Shown here piece after piece: positions 1 through 12,219 of a DNA stretch of 64,000 nt. Within the stretch, counting starts at the first letter, position 1, and the number at the start of each line of letters is the position of its first letter. The DNA is from Aegilops tauschii subsp. strangulata (taxonomy: Eukaryota; Streptophyta; Magnoliopsida; Poales; Poaceae). Made by a program: the position numbers and the translations under genes. A model generated the notes under the pieces. That model saw nothing but the letters and a program-made list of their open reading frames with translations, ran no database searches and had not been told where the DNA came from. The DNA lies in the NCBI RefSeq assembly GCF_002575655.3, contig NC_053037.3:507292544-507356543 (forward strand), written 5' to 3'.

Positions 1-1151
1 ACACGCTCCATCATTGTCATATTGCCTCGCATGATCATGTAGTTGACATCGTATTTGTGGCAAAGCCACTGTTCATAATTCTTTCATACATGTCACTCTT
101 GATTCATTGCATATCCTGGTACACCGCTGGAGGCATTCACATAGAGTCATATTTTTTTCTAAGTATTGAGTTGTAATTTTTGAGTTGTAAGTAAATAAAA
201 GTGTGATGATCATCATTATTAGAGCATTGTCCCAAGTGAGGAAAGGATGATGGAGACTATGATTCCCCCACAAGTCGGGATGAGACTCCGGACTAAAAAA
301 AGAGGCCATAAAAAAGAGAGAAAAGGCCCAAATAAAAAAAATAAAAAAATGAGAGAAAAAGAGAGAAGGGACAATGTTACTATCCTTTTACCACACTTGT
401 GCTTCAAAGTAGCACCATGATCTTCATGATAGAGAGTCTCCTATGATATCACTTTCATATACTAGTGGGAATTTTTCATTATAGAACTTGGCTTGTATAT
501 TCCAATGATGGGCTTCCTCAAAATGCCCTAGGTCTTCGTGAGCAAGCAAGTTGGATGCACACCCACTTAGTTTCTTTTGTCGAGCTTTCATATACTTATA
601 GCTCTAGTGCATCCGTTGCATGGCAATCCCTACTCACTCACGTTGATATCTATTAATGGGCATCTCCATAGCCCGTTGATACGCCTAGTTGATGTGAGAC
701 TATCTTCTCCCTTTTTGTCTTCTCCACAACCACCATTCTATTCCACATATAGTGCTATGTCCATGGCTCACGCTCATGTATTGCGTGAAGATTGAAAAAG
801 TTTGAGAACATCAAAAGTATGAAACAATTGCTTGGCTTGTCATCGGGGTTGTGCATAATTTAAATACTTTGTGTGGTGAAGATAGAGCATAGCCAGACTA
901 TATGATTTTGTAGGGATAACTTTCTTTGGCTATGTTATTTTGAGAAGACATAATTGCTTAGTTAGTATGCTTGAAGTATTATTATTTTTATATCAATATT
1001 ATACTTTTGTCTTGAATCTTTCGGATCTGAACATTCATACCACAATTAAGATAATTACATTGAAATTATGCCAAGTAGCATTCCGCATCAAAAATTCTGT
1101 TTTTATCATTTACCTACTCGAGGACGAGAAGGAATTAAGCTTGGGGATGCT
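1..1151 (+). repeat. 3' internal (untranslated) region of Gypsy element E1, 5' truncated by window edge
   Basis: This is the reverse-complement match of the region just inside the 3' LTR of element B (7229-8340), so it is the 3' untranslated internal part of a plus-strand element of the same superfamily group. It ends in the polypurine tract AAGCTTGGGGATGC at 1137-1150, directly before an LTR that starts TGATACGTCTCC. I see no credible coding sequence in it. The rest of the element lies outside the window to the left. Confidence 0.8.
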
Positions 1152-2609
1152 TGATACGTCTCCAACGTATCTATAATTTTTGATTGCTTCATGATATATT
1201 ATATTATGTTTTGGATGTTTAACGGGCTTTATTATACACTTTTCTATTATTTTTGGGACTAACCTATTAACCGGAGGCCCAGCCCAAATTGTTGTTTTTT
1301 GCCTATTTCAGAGTTTCACAGAAAAAGAATATCAAACGGAGTCCAAACGGAATGAAATCTTCGGGAACGTGATTTTTGGAACGAACGTGATCCAGAGGAC
1401 TTGGACGCTACGTCAAGAAAGAAACCAGGAGAGCACGAGGCAGGGGGCGCGCCCTCCAACCTCATGGGGCCCACGTTGCTCCACCGACGTACTTCTTCCT
1501 CCTATATATACCTACGTACCCCAAACCAACAGAGGCATCCACGAAAACCTAATTCCACCGCCGCAACCTTCTGTACCTGTGAGATCCCATCTTGGGGCCT
1601 TTTCCGGCGTCCTGCCGGAGGGGGCATTGATCACGGAGGGCTTCTACATCAACACCATTTGCAGCGTGTTTGTTGTGGAGATCTATTCGATGTAATCTTC
1701 TTTTGCGGCGTGTTTGTTGAAACCGATGAATTGTGGGTTTATGATCAAGTTTATCTATGAACAATATTTGAATCTCCTCTGAATTCTTTTATGTATGATT
1801 GGTTATCTTTGCAAGTCTCTTCGAATTATCAGTTTGGTTTGGCCTACTAGATTGATCTTTCTTGCAATGGCAGAAGTGCTTAGCTTTGGGTTCAATCTTG
1901 CGGTGTCCTTTCCCAGTGACAGCAGGGGCAGCAAGGCACGTATTGTATTGTTGCCATCGAGGATAACAAGATGGGGTTTATATCATATTGCATGAGTTTA
2001 TCCCTCTACATCATGTCATCTTACTTAAAGCGTTACTCTGTTCTTTTGAACTTAATACTCTAGATGCATGCTGGATAGCGGTCGATGTGTGGAGTAATAG
2101 TAGTAGATGCAGGCAGGAGTCGGTCTACTTGTCACGGACGTGATGCCTATATACATGATCATACCTAGATATTCTCATAACTATGCTCAATTCTATCAAT
2201 TGCTCAATAGTAATTTGTTCACCCATCGTAATACTTATGCTCTTGAGAGAAGCCACTAGTGAAACCTATGGCCCCCGGGTCTATTTTCCATCATATTAAT
2301 CTTCCAACACTTAGCTATTTTTATTGCCTTTCATTTTACTTTGCATCTCTATTATAAAAATACCAAAAATATTATCTTATCATATCTATCAGATTTCACT
2401 TTCGTAAGTGACCGTGAAGGGATTGACAACCCCTTTATTGCGTTGGTTGTGAGGTTTTTATTTGTTTGTGTAGGTGCGAGGGACTTGAGCGTGGCCTCCT
2501 ACTGGATTGATACCTTGGTTCTCAAAACCGAGGGAAATACTTACGCTAGTTTACTGCATCACCCTTTCCTCTTCAAGGGAAAACCAACGCAGTGCTCAAG
2601 AGGTAGCAA
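1152..2609 (+). mobile_element. 3' LTR of Gypsy element E1 (TGATACGTCTCC type)
   Basis: The LTR starts TGATACGTCTCC right after the polypurine tract and ends with GAGGTAGCA at 2609, giving TG...CA termini and 1458 bp. A TATA motif (TATATATA, about 1503-1510) lies at a position suited to the LTR promoter. The end differs from that of element E2, whose LTR ends in GCCGCATCA, so E1 is a different subfamily. The LTR stops against an unrelated inverted fragment at 2610. The name (Sabrina- or WHAM-like) is from memory and uncertain. Confidence 0.8.
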
Positions 2610-3004
2610 TCCTCCCCGGCAACGGCGCAAGAAATTCCTTTTGATGCGGCTTGAAGCTACGTCGGTATTTCCCCAAAGAGGAAGGGATGATGCAGCACAA
2701 CGGCGGTAGGTATTTCCCTCAGTTATGAGACCAAGGTTATCGAACCAGTATGAGAACCAAGCAACATAACGTAAACAGCCCCTGCACACAAATAACAAAT
2801 ACTCGCAACCCGACGTGTAAAAGGGGTTGTCAATCCCTTTCGGGTAGCGGCGCCCCAAGATAGGAAAACGGACGTGAAGTAAATTGTAGTAGATTGATAG
2901 ATCGAACGCCAAATAAAATAAATAAGAATAAATTGCAGCAAGGTATTTTTGTATTTTTGCTTTAATAGATCTGAAAATAAAACCAAAGGAAAAGTAGACC
3001 GCAA
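2610..3004 (-). mobile_element. Inverted 5' LTR and PBS fragment (element D)
   Basis: A tRNA-Asp-type primer-binding site (plus-strand form CTCCCCGGCAACGGCGC) at about 2613-2629 is followed at 2642 by an LTR read backwards, starting TGATGCGGCTTGAAGC. The piece aligns to the last 360 bp of the E2 LTR (14941-15302) at roughly 95% identity, but inverted. It breaks off at about 3004, where forward internal sequence of E2 begins. It is either a separate element into whose leader E1 inserted, or the inverted 5' LTR of E2 itself. Confidence 0.7.
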
Positions 3005-5366
3005 TTATGCTACTGTTATGATTGTGTTTTTTGTGTTTTAATTAGTGTTTGTGCCAAGCAAATCCTTTAGGATCTTCTTGGGTAATAGTTGTTTGATCTT
3101 GCTGAAAAACAGAAACTTATGCACTCACGAAAATAATTTTCGTAAATCACAGAAACGTGCTTTTGCCCTGATTCTTTTTGCAGAGGATTAATATACAAAT
3201 TGCTCAGGTCTTCCTAATGTTTCAGAATTTTTGGAGTTTCAGAAGTATTCAAAATATCCAAATTGCTACAGTCTGTTCTGTTTTTTGACAGATTCTGTTT
3301 TCTTTGCGTTGTGTGCTTGTTTTGATGGCTCTATGGTTTTCTTTGATGAGTTTTTGCCATAGAAAAGTTGGAATACAGTAGATATAATGCAAGAACAAAA
3401 TATGAATTGGTTTTCTACAGTACTTATAGTAGTGATTTGCTTTCTTATACTAACGGATCTCACGAAGGTTTTGTTGAGTTTTGTGTGATTGAAGTTTTCA
3501 AGTTTTGGGTTATCTTACGATGGATGAAGGAATAAGGAGTAAGAAGATCCTAAGCTTGGGGATGCCTCGGCATCCCAAGCTATTATCCAAAAGAGAGCAA
3601 GCAACTAAGCTTGGGGATGCCCCGAGTGGCATCCCCTCTTTCTTCTAATGACCATCGGTATTTTACTCGAAGCTATATTTTTATTCGTCACATACTATGT
3701 GTTTTCCTTGGATCGTCTTGTATAATAAGAGTCTTTTCTTGTTTTATTTTGTGTTTTTAGTCTTGATTCCTTGCTGGACACACCTATTTGAGAGAGCCAA
3801 AATTATGTCATGACTTGTTAGAATTGCTCTCTATGCTTCACTTAAATTTTTATGAGCTATGGACTTGCTCTAGTGCTTCACTTATATCTTTTTGAGCACG
3901 GCATGCTTTAGTATTTTTGAAGAAATGCTCTCTTGCTTCACTTAGAATTATTTGAGAGTTAGTAAAATTTTCAAGAAATTCTCTTTTGCTTCACTTAAAT
4001 TAATTTGAGAGAAAGAAATATTATGCTCATGATCTTCACTTATATTTGTTTGACCTTATCAAAAGCAACACATGAAAATTAGTCCAAAGTGATAGATATC
4101 CAAGAAGGATATAATAAAAACTTTCATGAAGATCATTGGACAAAATAAACTTGATTCTTAGTAACAATTTTGAGATATGATGATGTGATATGTGAGACAT
4201 GTTGATGAGTAATTATGCTTTAGTAAGAATATTGGTGTTAAGGTTTGTGATTCCCTATGCAAGCACGAAAGTCAATAATTATGCAATGAAATTATATCCT
4301 ACTTGTGGTGCATTATTCGGTGTTAATTATGCTTAATGCTCACTTATGAGATTATTCATTTCTTGGTTGGTCACTTCTCAATCTTTTGCTAGCCTTCATT
4401 TTGCACTAAGTATGATCACTACTTGTGCATCCAAAAACCTTTAAACCAGTTTTGCCACATGAGTCCACTATACCTACCTATATGTGGTATTATTTTGCCG
4501 TTCTAAGAAAATTTGTATGTGCCATCTCTAATTTCAAAATGAACTTCTCTTTTGTGTGCTCGTACCGCTAACAAGGCGGTGAGGGGTGGCTAATATTTTC
4601 CATGCTAGATGTGTTATTCTCACGATGAGTATTTATTCACTTGTCATTGCACGAGAGTAAGGCAAAGGTATTAGGGATGCCCAGTCCCGAAATGAAAAAT
4701 GAATTTACTTTATGTTGTCAAATAATAAATTCCTTGGGAAGTGTTGGTATGGAGGGCAACCGTGGATACGGCTAGCCATGGAAAGTGAAAGTATGGTTGA
4801 AAAAGGAATAAACTTTATTTTCTATTTGGGAACCGCCTATGATATATCTAGCATGGAAAGTGTTGGGAACTCTAAGTCATTTTCGTTGGTAGGAAAGGCA
4901 CACCTCCCAAAAAAATTATCTCTTATTTATCGCTTTGAGCTCTGGCGCCTCTACAAATCCCTACTTCCCTCTGCAAAGGGCCTTTCTTTTAGTTTATGAA
5001 ATTTTTATTTTGAATTTGAGTCTCCATCTTCTCTTATAAAAGCACCAACTAGGAGGCACTATGATCGTACTTGAGTATTGGGTGTAGTTAATATGCGAGT
5101 GTGTTTCATGAATGGATCAATGATTGAGCATGATTGGCTAGGGATAGCTTATTTTAGCGTTGAAAGACATGGTTGCTTGTTGATATGCTTGAGTATTTAA
5201 ATCTCATGTCAAAACTAGACTATTGCTTTGAACCATATAAAAGTCCAAATGTCCATGCTATAAAGAAAAGAATATGATATGACATGTTAGGCAGCATTCC
5301 ACATCAAAAATTCTGTTTTTACCATTTACCTACTCGAGGACAAGTAGGAATTAAGCTTGGGGTTGC
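3005..5366 (+). repeat. 3' internal region of Gypsy element E2
   Basis: This region is colinear, in opposite orientation, with the 3' untranslated region of elements A and B. It ends in a polypurine tract (AAGCTTGGGGTTGC, 5353-5366) against an LTR. No coding part is left: the 5' half of the element is missing. Two polypurine-tract-like hairpins lie at 3552-3575 and 3607-3635. Confidence 0.8.
3552..3635 (+). promoter_or_regulatory. Two tandem polypurine-tract-like hairpins
   Basis: The 14-mer AAGCTTGGGGATGC, identical to the priming tract at the LTR border, occurs at 3552-3565 and again at 3607-3620. Each is followed by its own inverted half (GGCATCCC), so each can fold into a stem of 8-9 bp or more. 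They lie about 1.8 kb upstream of the 3' LTR of E2. Comparable hairpins are present in elements A and B. Function is not known; see the findings. Confidence 0.6.
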
Positions 5367-5558
5367 TGATACGTCTCCAACGTATCTATAATTCTTGATT
5401 GTTCCATGTTGTTGTATTATCAATCTTGGATGTTTTATAATCATTTTATAGTCATTTTATATCATTTTTTGGTACTAACCTATTGACATAGTGCCAAGTG
5501 CCAGTTGCTGCTTTCTGCATGTTTTTTACATCGCAGGAAATCAATACCAAATGGAGTC
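5367..5558 (+). mobile_element. 3' LTR of Gypsy element E2, left part (split by element B)
   Basis: The LTR starts TGATACGTCTCCAACG directly after the polypurine tract. It is interrupted at 5558 by element B. The target duplication GAGTC is seen at 5554-5558 and 13896-13900, and the LTR resumes at 13896. Confidence 0.9.
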
Positions 5559-7228
5559 TGATGTCTACTACACAACCTTATTCTTGTAGACGTTGCTGGG
5601 CCTCCAAGTGCAGAGGTTTGTAGGACAGTAGCAAATTTCCCTCAAGTGGATGACCTAAGGTTTATCAATCCGTGGGAGGCGTAGGATGAAGATGGTCTCT
5701 CTCAAGCAACCCTGCAACCAAATAACAAAGAGTCTCTTGTGTCCCCAACACACCCAATACAATGGTGAATTGTATAGGTGCACTAGTTCGGCGGAGAGAT
5801 GGTGATACAAGTGCAATATGGATGGTAGATATAGGTTTTTGTAATCTGAAAATGTAAAAACAGCAAGGTAACTAGTGATAAAAGTGAGCACAAACGGTAT
5901 TGCAATGCTAGGAAACAAGGCCTAGGGTTCATACTTTCACTAGTGCAAGTTCTCTCAACAATAATAACATAATTGGATCATATAACTGTCCCTCAACATG
6001 CAACAAAGAGTCACTCCAAAGTCACTAATAGTGGAGAACAAACGAAGAGATTATGGTAGGGTACGAAACCACCTCAAAGTTATTCTTTCCGATCAATCCA
6101 TTGGGCTATTCCTATAAGTGTCACAAACAGCCCTAGAGTTCGTAGTAAAATAACACCTTAAGACACACATCAACCAAAACCCTAATGTCACCTAGATACT
6201 CCAATGTCACCTCAAGTATCCGTGGGTATGATTATACGATATGCATCACACAATCTCAGATTCATCTATTCAACCAACACATAGAACCTCAAAGAGTGCC
6301 CCAAAGTTTCTAACGGAGAGTCAAGACGAAAACGTGTGCCAACCCCTATGCATAGGTTCATGGGCGGAACCCGCAAGTTGATCACCAAAACATACATCGA
6401 GTGAATCAATAGAATAATCCATTGTCACCATGGTTATCCCACGCAAGACATACATCAAGTGTTCTCAAATCATTAAAGACTCAATCCGATAAGATAACTT
6501 CAAAGGGAAAACTCAATCCATTACAAGAGAGTAGAGGGGGAGAAACATCATAAGATCCAACTACAATAGCAAAGCTCGCGATACATCAAGATCGTATCAC
6601 CTCAAGAACATGAGAGAGAGAGATATCAAACACATAGCTACTGGTACATACCCTCAGCCCCGAGGGTGAACTACTCCCTCCTTGTCATGGAGAGTGCCGG
6701 GATGATGAAGATGGCCACCGGTGAGGGTTCCCCCCTCCGGCAGGGTGCCGGAACAAGGTCCCGATTGGTTTTTGGTGGTTACAGAGGCTTGCGGCGGCGG
6801 AACTCCCGATCTATTCTGTTCTCCGATGGTTTTAGGGTATATTGGTGTATATATATATATATATATATAGGAGGAATAAATACGTCAGGGGAGCCACGAG
6901 GGTGGAGGGCGCGCCCAGGGGGGTAGGCGCGCCCCCCTGCCTCGTGCCTCCCTCGTTGCTTTCCTGACGTGCACTCCAAGTCTCCCGGGTTGCTTTCTTT
7001 CCAAAAATAACTTCTCCAGAAGGTTTCATTCCGTTTCGACTCCGTTTGATATTCCTTTTCTTTGAAACACTGAAACAAGGGAAAAACAGGGACTAGCACT
7101 GGGCTCTGGGTCAATAGGTTAGTCCCAAAAATAATATAGAAGTGTTTAATAAAGCCCATAAACATCCAAAACAGATAATATAATAGCATGGAACAATCAA
7201 AAATTATAGATACGTTGGAGACGTATCA
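5559..7228 (-). repeat. 3' LTR of element B
   Basis: The 1670-bp LTR carries an expanded (TA)n run at about 6845-6869 just before the predicted transcript start. The other LTR has only a short form of this run. The adjacent polypurine tract at 7229-7242 (GCATCCCCAAGCTT on the plus strand) fixes the orientation as minus. Confidence 0.9.
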
Positions 7229-7242
7229 GCATCCCCAAGCTT

Positions 7243-10049
7243 AATTCCTGCTCGTCCTCGAGTAGGTAAACGATAAAAACAGAATTTTTGATGTGGAATG
7301 CTACCTAACATATTTATCAATATAATCTTCTTTATTGTGGCAAGAATATTCAGATCCATAAGATTCAAGATAAAAGTTCAATATCGACATAAAAATAATA
7401 ATACTTCAAGCATACTAACTAAGCAATTATGTCCTCTCAAAATAACATGGCCAAAGAAAGTTCATCCCTACAAAATCATATAGTTTAGTCATGCTCCATT
7501 TTCGTCACACAAGAATGCTCTCATCATGCACAACCCCGATGACAAGCCAAGCAATTGTTTCATACTTTAGTAATCTCAAACTTTTTCAACCTTCACGCAA
7601 TACATGAGCGTGAGCCATGGACATAGCACTATGGGTGGAATAGAATATGATGATGGGGGTTATGTGGAGAAGACAAAAAAGGAGAAAGTCTCACATCAAC
7701 GAGGCTAATCAATGAGCTATGGAGCTGTCCATCGATTGATGTTAATGCAAGGAGTAGGGATTGCCATGCAACGGATGCACTAGAGCTATAAATATATGAA
7801 AGCTCAACAAAAGAAACTAAGTGTGTGTGCATCCAACTTGCTTGCTCACGAAGACCTAGGGCACTTGAGGAGGCCCATTGTTGGAATATACAAGCCAAGT
7901 TCTATAATGAAAAATTCCCACTAGTATATGAAAGTGACAAAACAAGAGACTCTCTATCATGAAGATTATGGTGTTACTTTGAAGCACAAGTGTGGTAAAA
8001 GGATAGTAACATTGTCCCTTCTCTCTTTTTCTCTCATTTTTTTGGGCCTTCTGTTTTTTTATGGCCTTTCTCTCTCTCTCTTTTTTCTTCACTTGGGACA
8101 ATTCTCTAGAAAATGATGATCATCAGACTTCTATTTATTTACAACTCAATGATTACAACTCGATACTAGAACAAAGTATGACTCTATATGAATGCCTCCG
8201 GCGGTGTACCGGGATATGCAATGAACCAAGAGTGACATGTATGAAAGAATTATGAACGGTGGCTTTGCCACAAATACTATGTCAACTACATGATCATGCA
8301 AAGCAATATGACAATGATGAACGTGTCATGATAAACGGAATGGTGGAAAGTTGCATGGCAATATATCTCGGAATGGCTATGGAAATGCCATAAAAGGTAG
8401 GTATGGTGGCTGTTTTGAGGAAGATATAAGGAGGTTTATGTGTGAAAGAGCGTATCATATCACGGGGTTTGGATGCACCGGCGAAGTTTGCACCAACTCT
8501 CAATGTGAGAAAGGGCAACGCACGGTACCGAAGAGGCTAGCAATGATGGAAAGGTGAGAGTGCGTATAATCCATGGACTCAGCATTAGTCATAAAGAACT
8601 CACATACTTATTGCAAAAATCTACAAGTCATCAAAAACCAAGCACTGCGCGCATGCTCCTAGGGGGATAGATTGGTAGGAAAAGACCATCGCTCGTCCCC
8701 GACCGCCACTCATAAGGAGGACAATCAAAGAACACCTCATGTTTCAAATGTGTTACATAACGTTTACCATATGTGCATGCTACGGGACTTGCAAACTTCA
8801 ACACAAGTATTTCTCAAATTCACAACTACTCAACTAGCACAACTTTGATATCACTACCTCCATGTCTCAAAACAATCATCAAGCATCAAACTTCTCTTAG
8901 TATTCAACACACTCATAAGAAAGTTTTTACTAGTCTTGAATACCTAGCATATTAGGATTAAGAAAATTAAACATGTTGTTTAAGAATCTCAAAATAATAT
9001 AAGTGAAGCATGAGAGTTCATCTATTTCTTCAAAATAAAACCACCATTGTGCTCTAAAAGATATAAGTGAAGCACTAGAGCAAACGACAGACTACCCCGA
9101 AAGATATAAGTGAAGATCAATGAGTAGTTGAATAATTATGTAACTATGTGAAGACTCTCTAAAATTTAAGGATTTCAGATCTTGGTATTTTATTTCGACA
9201 GCAAGCAAAGCAAAATAAAACAAAATGACGCTCCAAGCAAAACACATATCATGTGGTGAATAAAAATATAGCTCCAAGTAAAGTTACCGATGAACGGAGA
9301 CGAAAGAGGGGATGCCATCCGGGGCATCCCCAAGCTTAGGCTCTTGGTTGTCCTTGAATATTACCGTGGGGTGCCTTGGGAATCCCCAATATTAGGCTCT
9401 TGCCACTCCTTATTCCGTAGTCCATCGAATCTTTACCCAAAACTTGAAAACTTCACAACACAAAACTTAACAGAAAACTCGTAAGCTCTGTTAGCGAAAG
9501 AAAACAAAACACCACTTCAAGGTACTGTTGTGAAATAATTCTAAATTCATGTTGGTGTAATATCTACTGTATTCCAACTTCTCTATGGTTTATAAACTAT
9601 TTTACTAGCCACAGATTCATTAAAATAAGCAAACAACACACGAAAAACAGAATCTGTCAAAAACAGAACAGTCTGTAGTAATCTGTAACTAACGCAAACT
9701 TCTGGAACTCCAACAATTCTAAAATAAATTGGTGGACCTGGGGAATTTATCTAGTAATCATCTGCAAAAAGAATCAACTAAATATCACTCTCCAGTAAAA
9801 AGTTTTAGCTAATCTCGTGAGCGCTAAAGTTTCTGTTTTTTACAGCATGATCATAAAGACTTCACCCAAGTCTTCCCAAAGGTTCTACTTGGCACAAACA
9901 CTAATTAAAACACAAAACCACATCTAAACAGAATCTAGATGGATTATTTATTACTAAACAGAACCAAAAGGCAAAAAAAAACTAAAATAAAATTGGGTTG
10001 CCTCCCAACAAGCGCTAACGTTTAACGCCCCTAGCTAGGTATGATGATT
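7243..10049 (-). repeat. Long 3' untranslated region of element B
   Basis: About 2.8 kb between the reading frame and the 3' LTR. It is colinear with 18297-21001 of element A and with 1-1136 and 3005-5350 of E1 and E2. A 207-bp block at 8351-8557 is about 94% identical to 19379-19585. A polypurine-tract-like hairpin lies at 9309-9337. No coding sequence is supported. Confidence 0.75.
9309..9337 (-). promoter_or_regulatory. Polypurine-tract-like hairpin in element B
   Basis: The plus strand reads GATGCC, six bases, then GGCATCCCCAAGCTT, the complement of the LTR-border tract plus an inverted half. It lies about 2.1 kb inside the 3' LTR, the same distance as the equivalent at 20356-20386 in element A. 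Confidence 0.55.
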
Positions 10050-12033
10050 TCAATGATGCTCACAAAAAGATAAGAATTGAAACATAAAGAGAGCATCATG
10101 AAGAATATGACTAGCACATTTAAGTCTAACCCACTTCCTATGCATAGGGATTTTGTGAGCAAACAACTTATGGGAACAATAATCAACTAGCATAGGAAGG
10201 CAAAGCAAGCATAACTTCAAGATTTTCAACACATAGAGAGGAAACTTGATATTATTGCAACTCCTACAAGCATATATTCCTCCCTCATAATAATTTTCAG
10301 TAGCATCATGAATGAATTCAACAATATAACCATCACATAAAGCCTTCTTTTCATGACCTACAAGCATAGAAATTTTACTACTCTCCACATAAGCAAAATT
10401 CTTATCATTCGGAATAGTGGGAGTATCATAAGAGACTTGAATACTATAAATTGTTTCCACATTAAAAGAGTAATGTTCAGAAAAAGGGTAATCATAATCA
10501 TGACAAGTTTTATAAATATAATCATCACTACTTCTTATAGCATAAGTTTCATCACAATAATCATCATAAGTAGCAACTTTGTTCTCATCATAATCAATTG
10601 AAACCTCTTCCGAAATAGTGGATACATCACTAAATAAAGTCATGACCTCTCCAAATCCACTTTCATAAATATTATAAGATTCAACATCCTCCAAAATAGT
10701 GGGATCATTACTTCCTAAAATTGACACTCTTCCAAACCCACTTTCATCAATATAATCATCATAAGTAGGAGGCATGCTATCATCATTATAAATTTGCATA
10801 TCGAAACTTGAGAGGCTAAAAATATCATCTTCATTAGACATAGCATCCCCAAGCTTGGGACAAACATTAATTGCAGCAAATATATTCTCAAAAACATCAT
10901 CTTCTTCAAACATAGCATCCCCAAGCTTGGGCCTTTTCATATCATAAGCATAATCACTCTCATTATTAATAGTATGGATAGCACCAATAGTATAGCAATT
11001 GTCATATTCCAAGCAAGTGCCAAAAAGATTTTCAAGATCATAAGAAGTATCATTATCTTCCCAATCATAATCATCACAACAAGCAATAGGCATAACGAGA
11101 TCATCATCAAGTGCATCATCTTCCACAATTATTTTTAATTCATTTTCATGGGGCACAACAATAATAGGAGCAACATTATTTGGGAGAGATATCTTTTTAC
11201 CTCTCTTCCTTTTTCTTTTCTTCTTCTTCACCACACCATGTGTGGGTTCAATCCTCTTTTCGGAGCTCCTTATTAATGAGATTGGTTGAATAGAAGGCTC
11301 CTCCTCGTTACCTGATTCATCATAAGAAATAATAGGAGGATATTGGGAAGTCTCTTCCCTCTCATTAGTATTCTCTTCATTCTCTATTTGTTTTCTTTTC
11401 TTTATGTAATTGACAATATAAGGGTTTTCAATGCAATTCACCGCACAATAAAATTTCTTCTAGATCAAAATGAAGAACTCTATCAAGGGCAAATTCTGGA
11501 ATAATCTTAGTTATACGTTTCATTTCTTCATAACCCAAGAGCAAACTAAGTTCATTATGATGTGCAAGGGAAATCAAGTCATCACAATTTTTGGACACGA
11601 TACGATCATGAAACAATTTGCATTGGGTACTGAAATGATCACGTTCATTGCAAAGTTCACAAGTACGACTAAGAAATTTTAAATTTTCAGCACAAACATC
11701 TAGCCTCTCTTGCAACCATTTAGTTTCTAAGTGCTTATGCATCTTGCAATATCTATCTTCCCTATTTGGTGTGTACTTGCAAACCCAATGCACTCCACAA
11801 AAATTGACATGTTTATAGGAGACATTTTCATCATAACTAGTGCAATCATCATTAGTACCATGGATATTCAAGGAGTTCATACTAACAACATTGCAATCAT
11901 GCTCATCATTCAAAGATTTAGTGCCAAACATTTTAACGCATTCTTATTCTAACACTTCGGCACAATTTTCCTTTCCATCATACTCACGAAAGATATTAAA
12001 AAGATGTAGCGTATGAGACAAACTCAATTCCAT
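10050..12033 (-). pseudogene. Gag-like protein of the non-autonomous Gypsy element B, broken by a stop and a frameshift
   Basis: The frame opens with an ATG at 12031-12033 and is closed after 29 codons by an in-frame TAA. It continues in the same frame from 11931 to about 11430 (167 residues), then shifts frame and runs to 10050 (463 residues). The first part is rich in Cys and His and carries a clear CCHC zinc knuckle (Cys91, Cys94, His99, Cys104 counting from the Met at 11931), the hallmark of nucleocapsid. The second part starts basic (KKKKRKRKRGKK) and then becomes strongly acidic with short internal repeats (PKLGDAM twice, ESGFG twice). It ends in a motif IPMHRKWVRLK that recurs in element A. 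No enzyme domain is present. A structural gag role is inferred from the knuckle and from position next to the primer-binding site; I do not recognise the rest. Confidence 0.6.
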
Positions 12034-12130
12034 TTTTTTGTAATTTTCTTTTATAGACTAAACTAGTGATAAAACAAGAAACAAAAAGATTCGATTGCAA
12101 GATCTAAAGATATACCTTCAAGCGCTCACC

Positions 12131-12209
12131 TCCCCGGCAACGGCGCCAGAAAAGAGCTTAGTTGACGGGGTGTGAGTGCCGCTTACCTAGCCTCCCCGCA
12201 ACGGCGCCA
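12131..12209 (-). promoter_or_regulatory. Duplicated tRNA-Asp primer-binding site of element B
   Basis: The plus strand shows TCCCCGGCAACGGCGCCA at 12131-12148, the 3' end of plant tRNA-Asp. A second copy lies 61 nt away at 12193-12209 and lacks one G. The second, imperfect copy is next to the LTR (10 nt away) where priming should occur. The repeated unit also includes the following GAAAAGAGCTT. Confidence 0.75.
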
Positions 12210-12219
12210 GAAAAGAGCT

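Noticed and set aside
8351..8557. 68-residue frame present with identical length in elements B (8351-8557) and A (19379-19585), antisense to the elements
   Set aside because: I compared the two by eye: of 13 nucleotide differences, 12 change the amino acid, so there is no sign of protein-level constraint. The block may be conserved for another reason.
11428..11441. 14-nt overlap between the two halves of the element B gag-like frame as a programmed frameshift
   Set aside because: No slippery heptamer or typical recoding signal is seen, and an upstream in-frame stop shows that the frame is decaying anyway.
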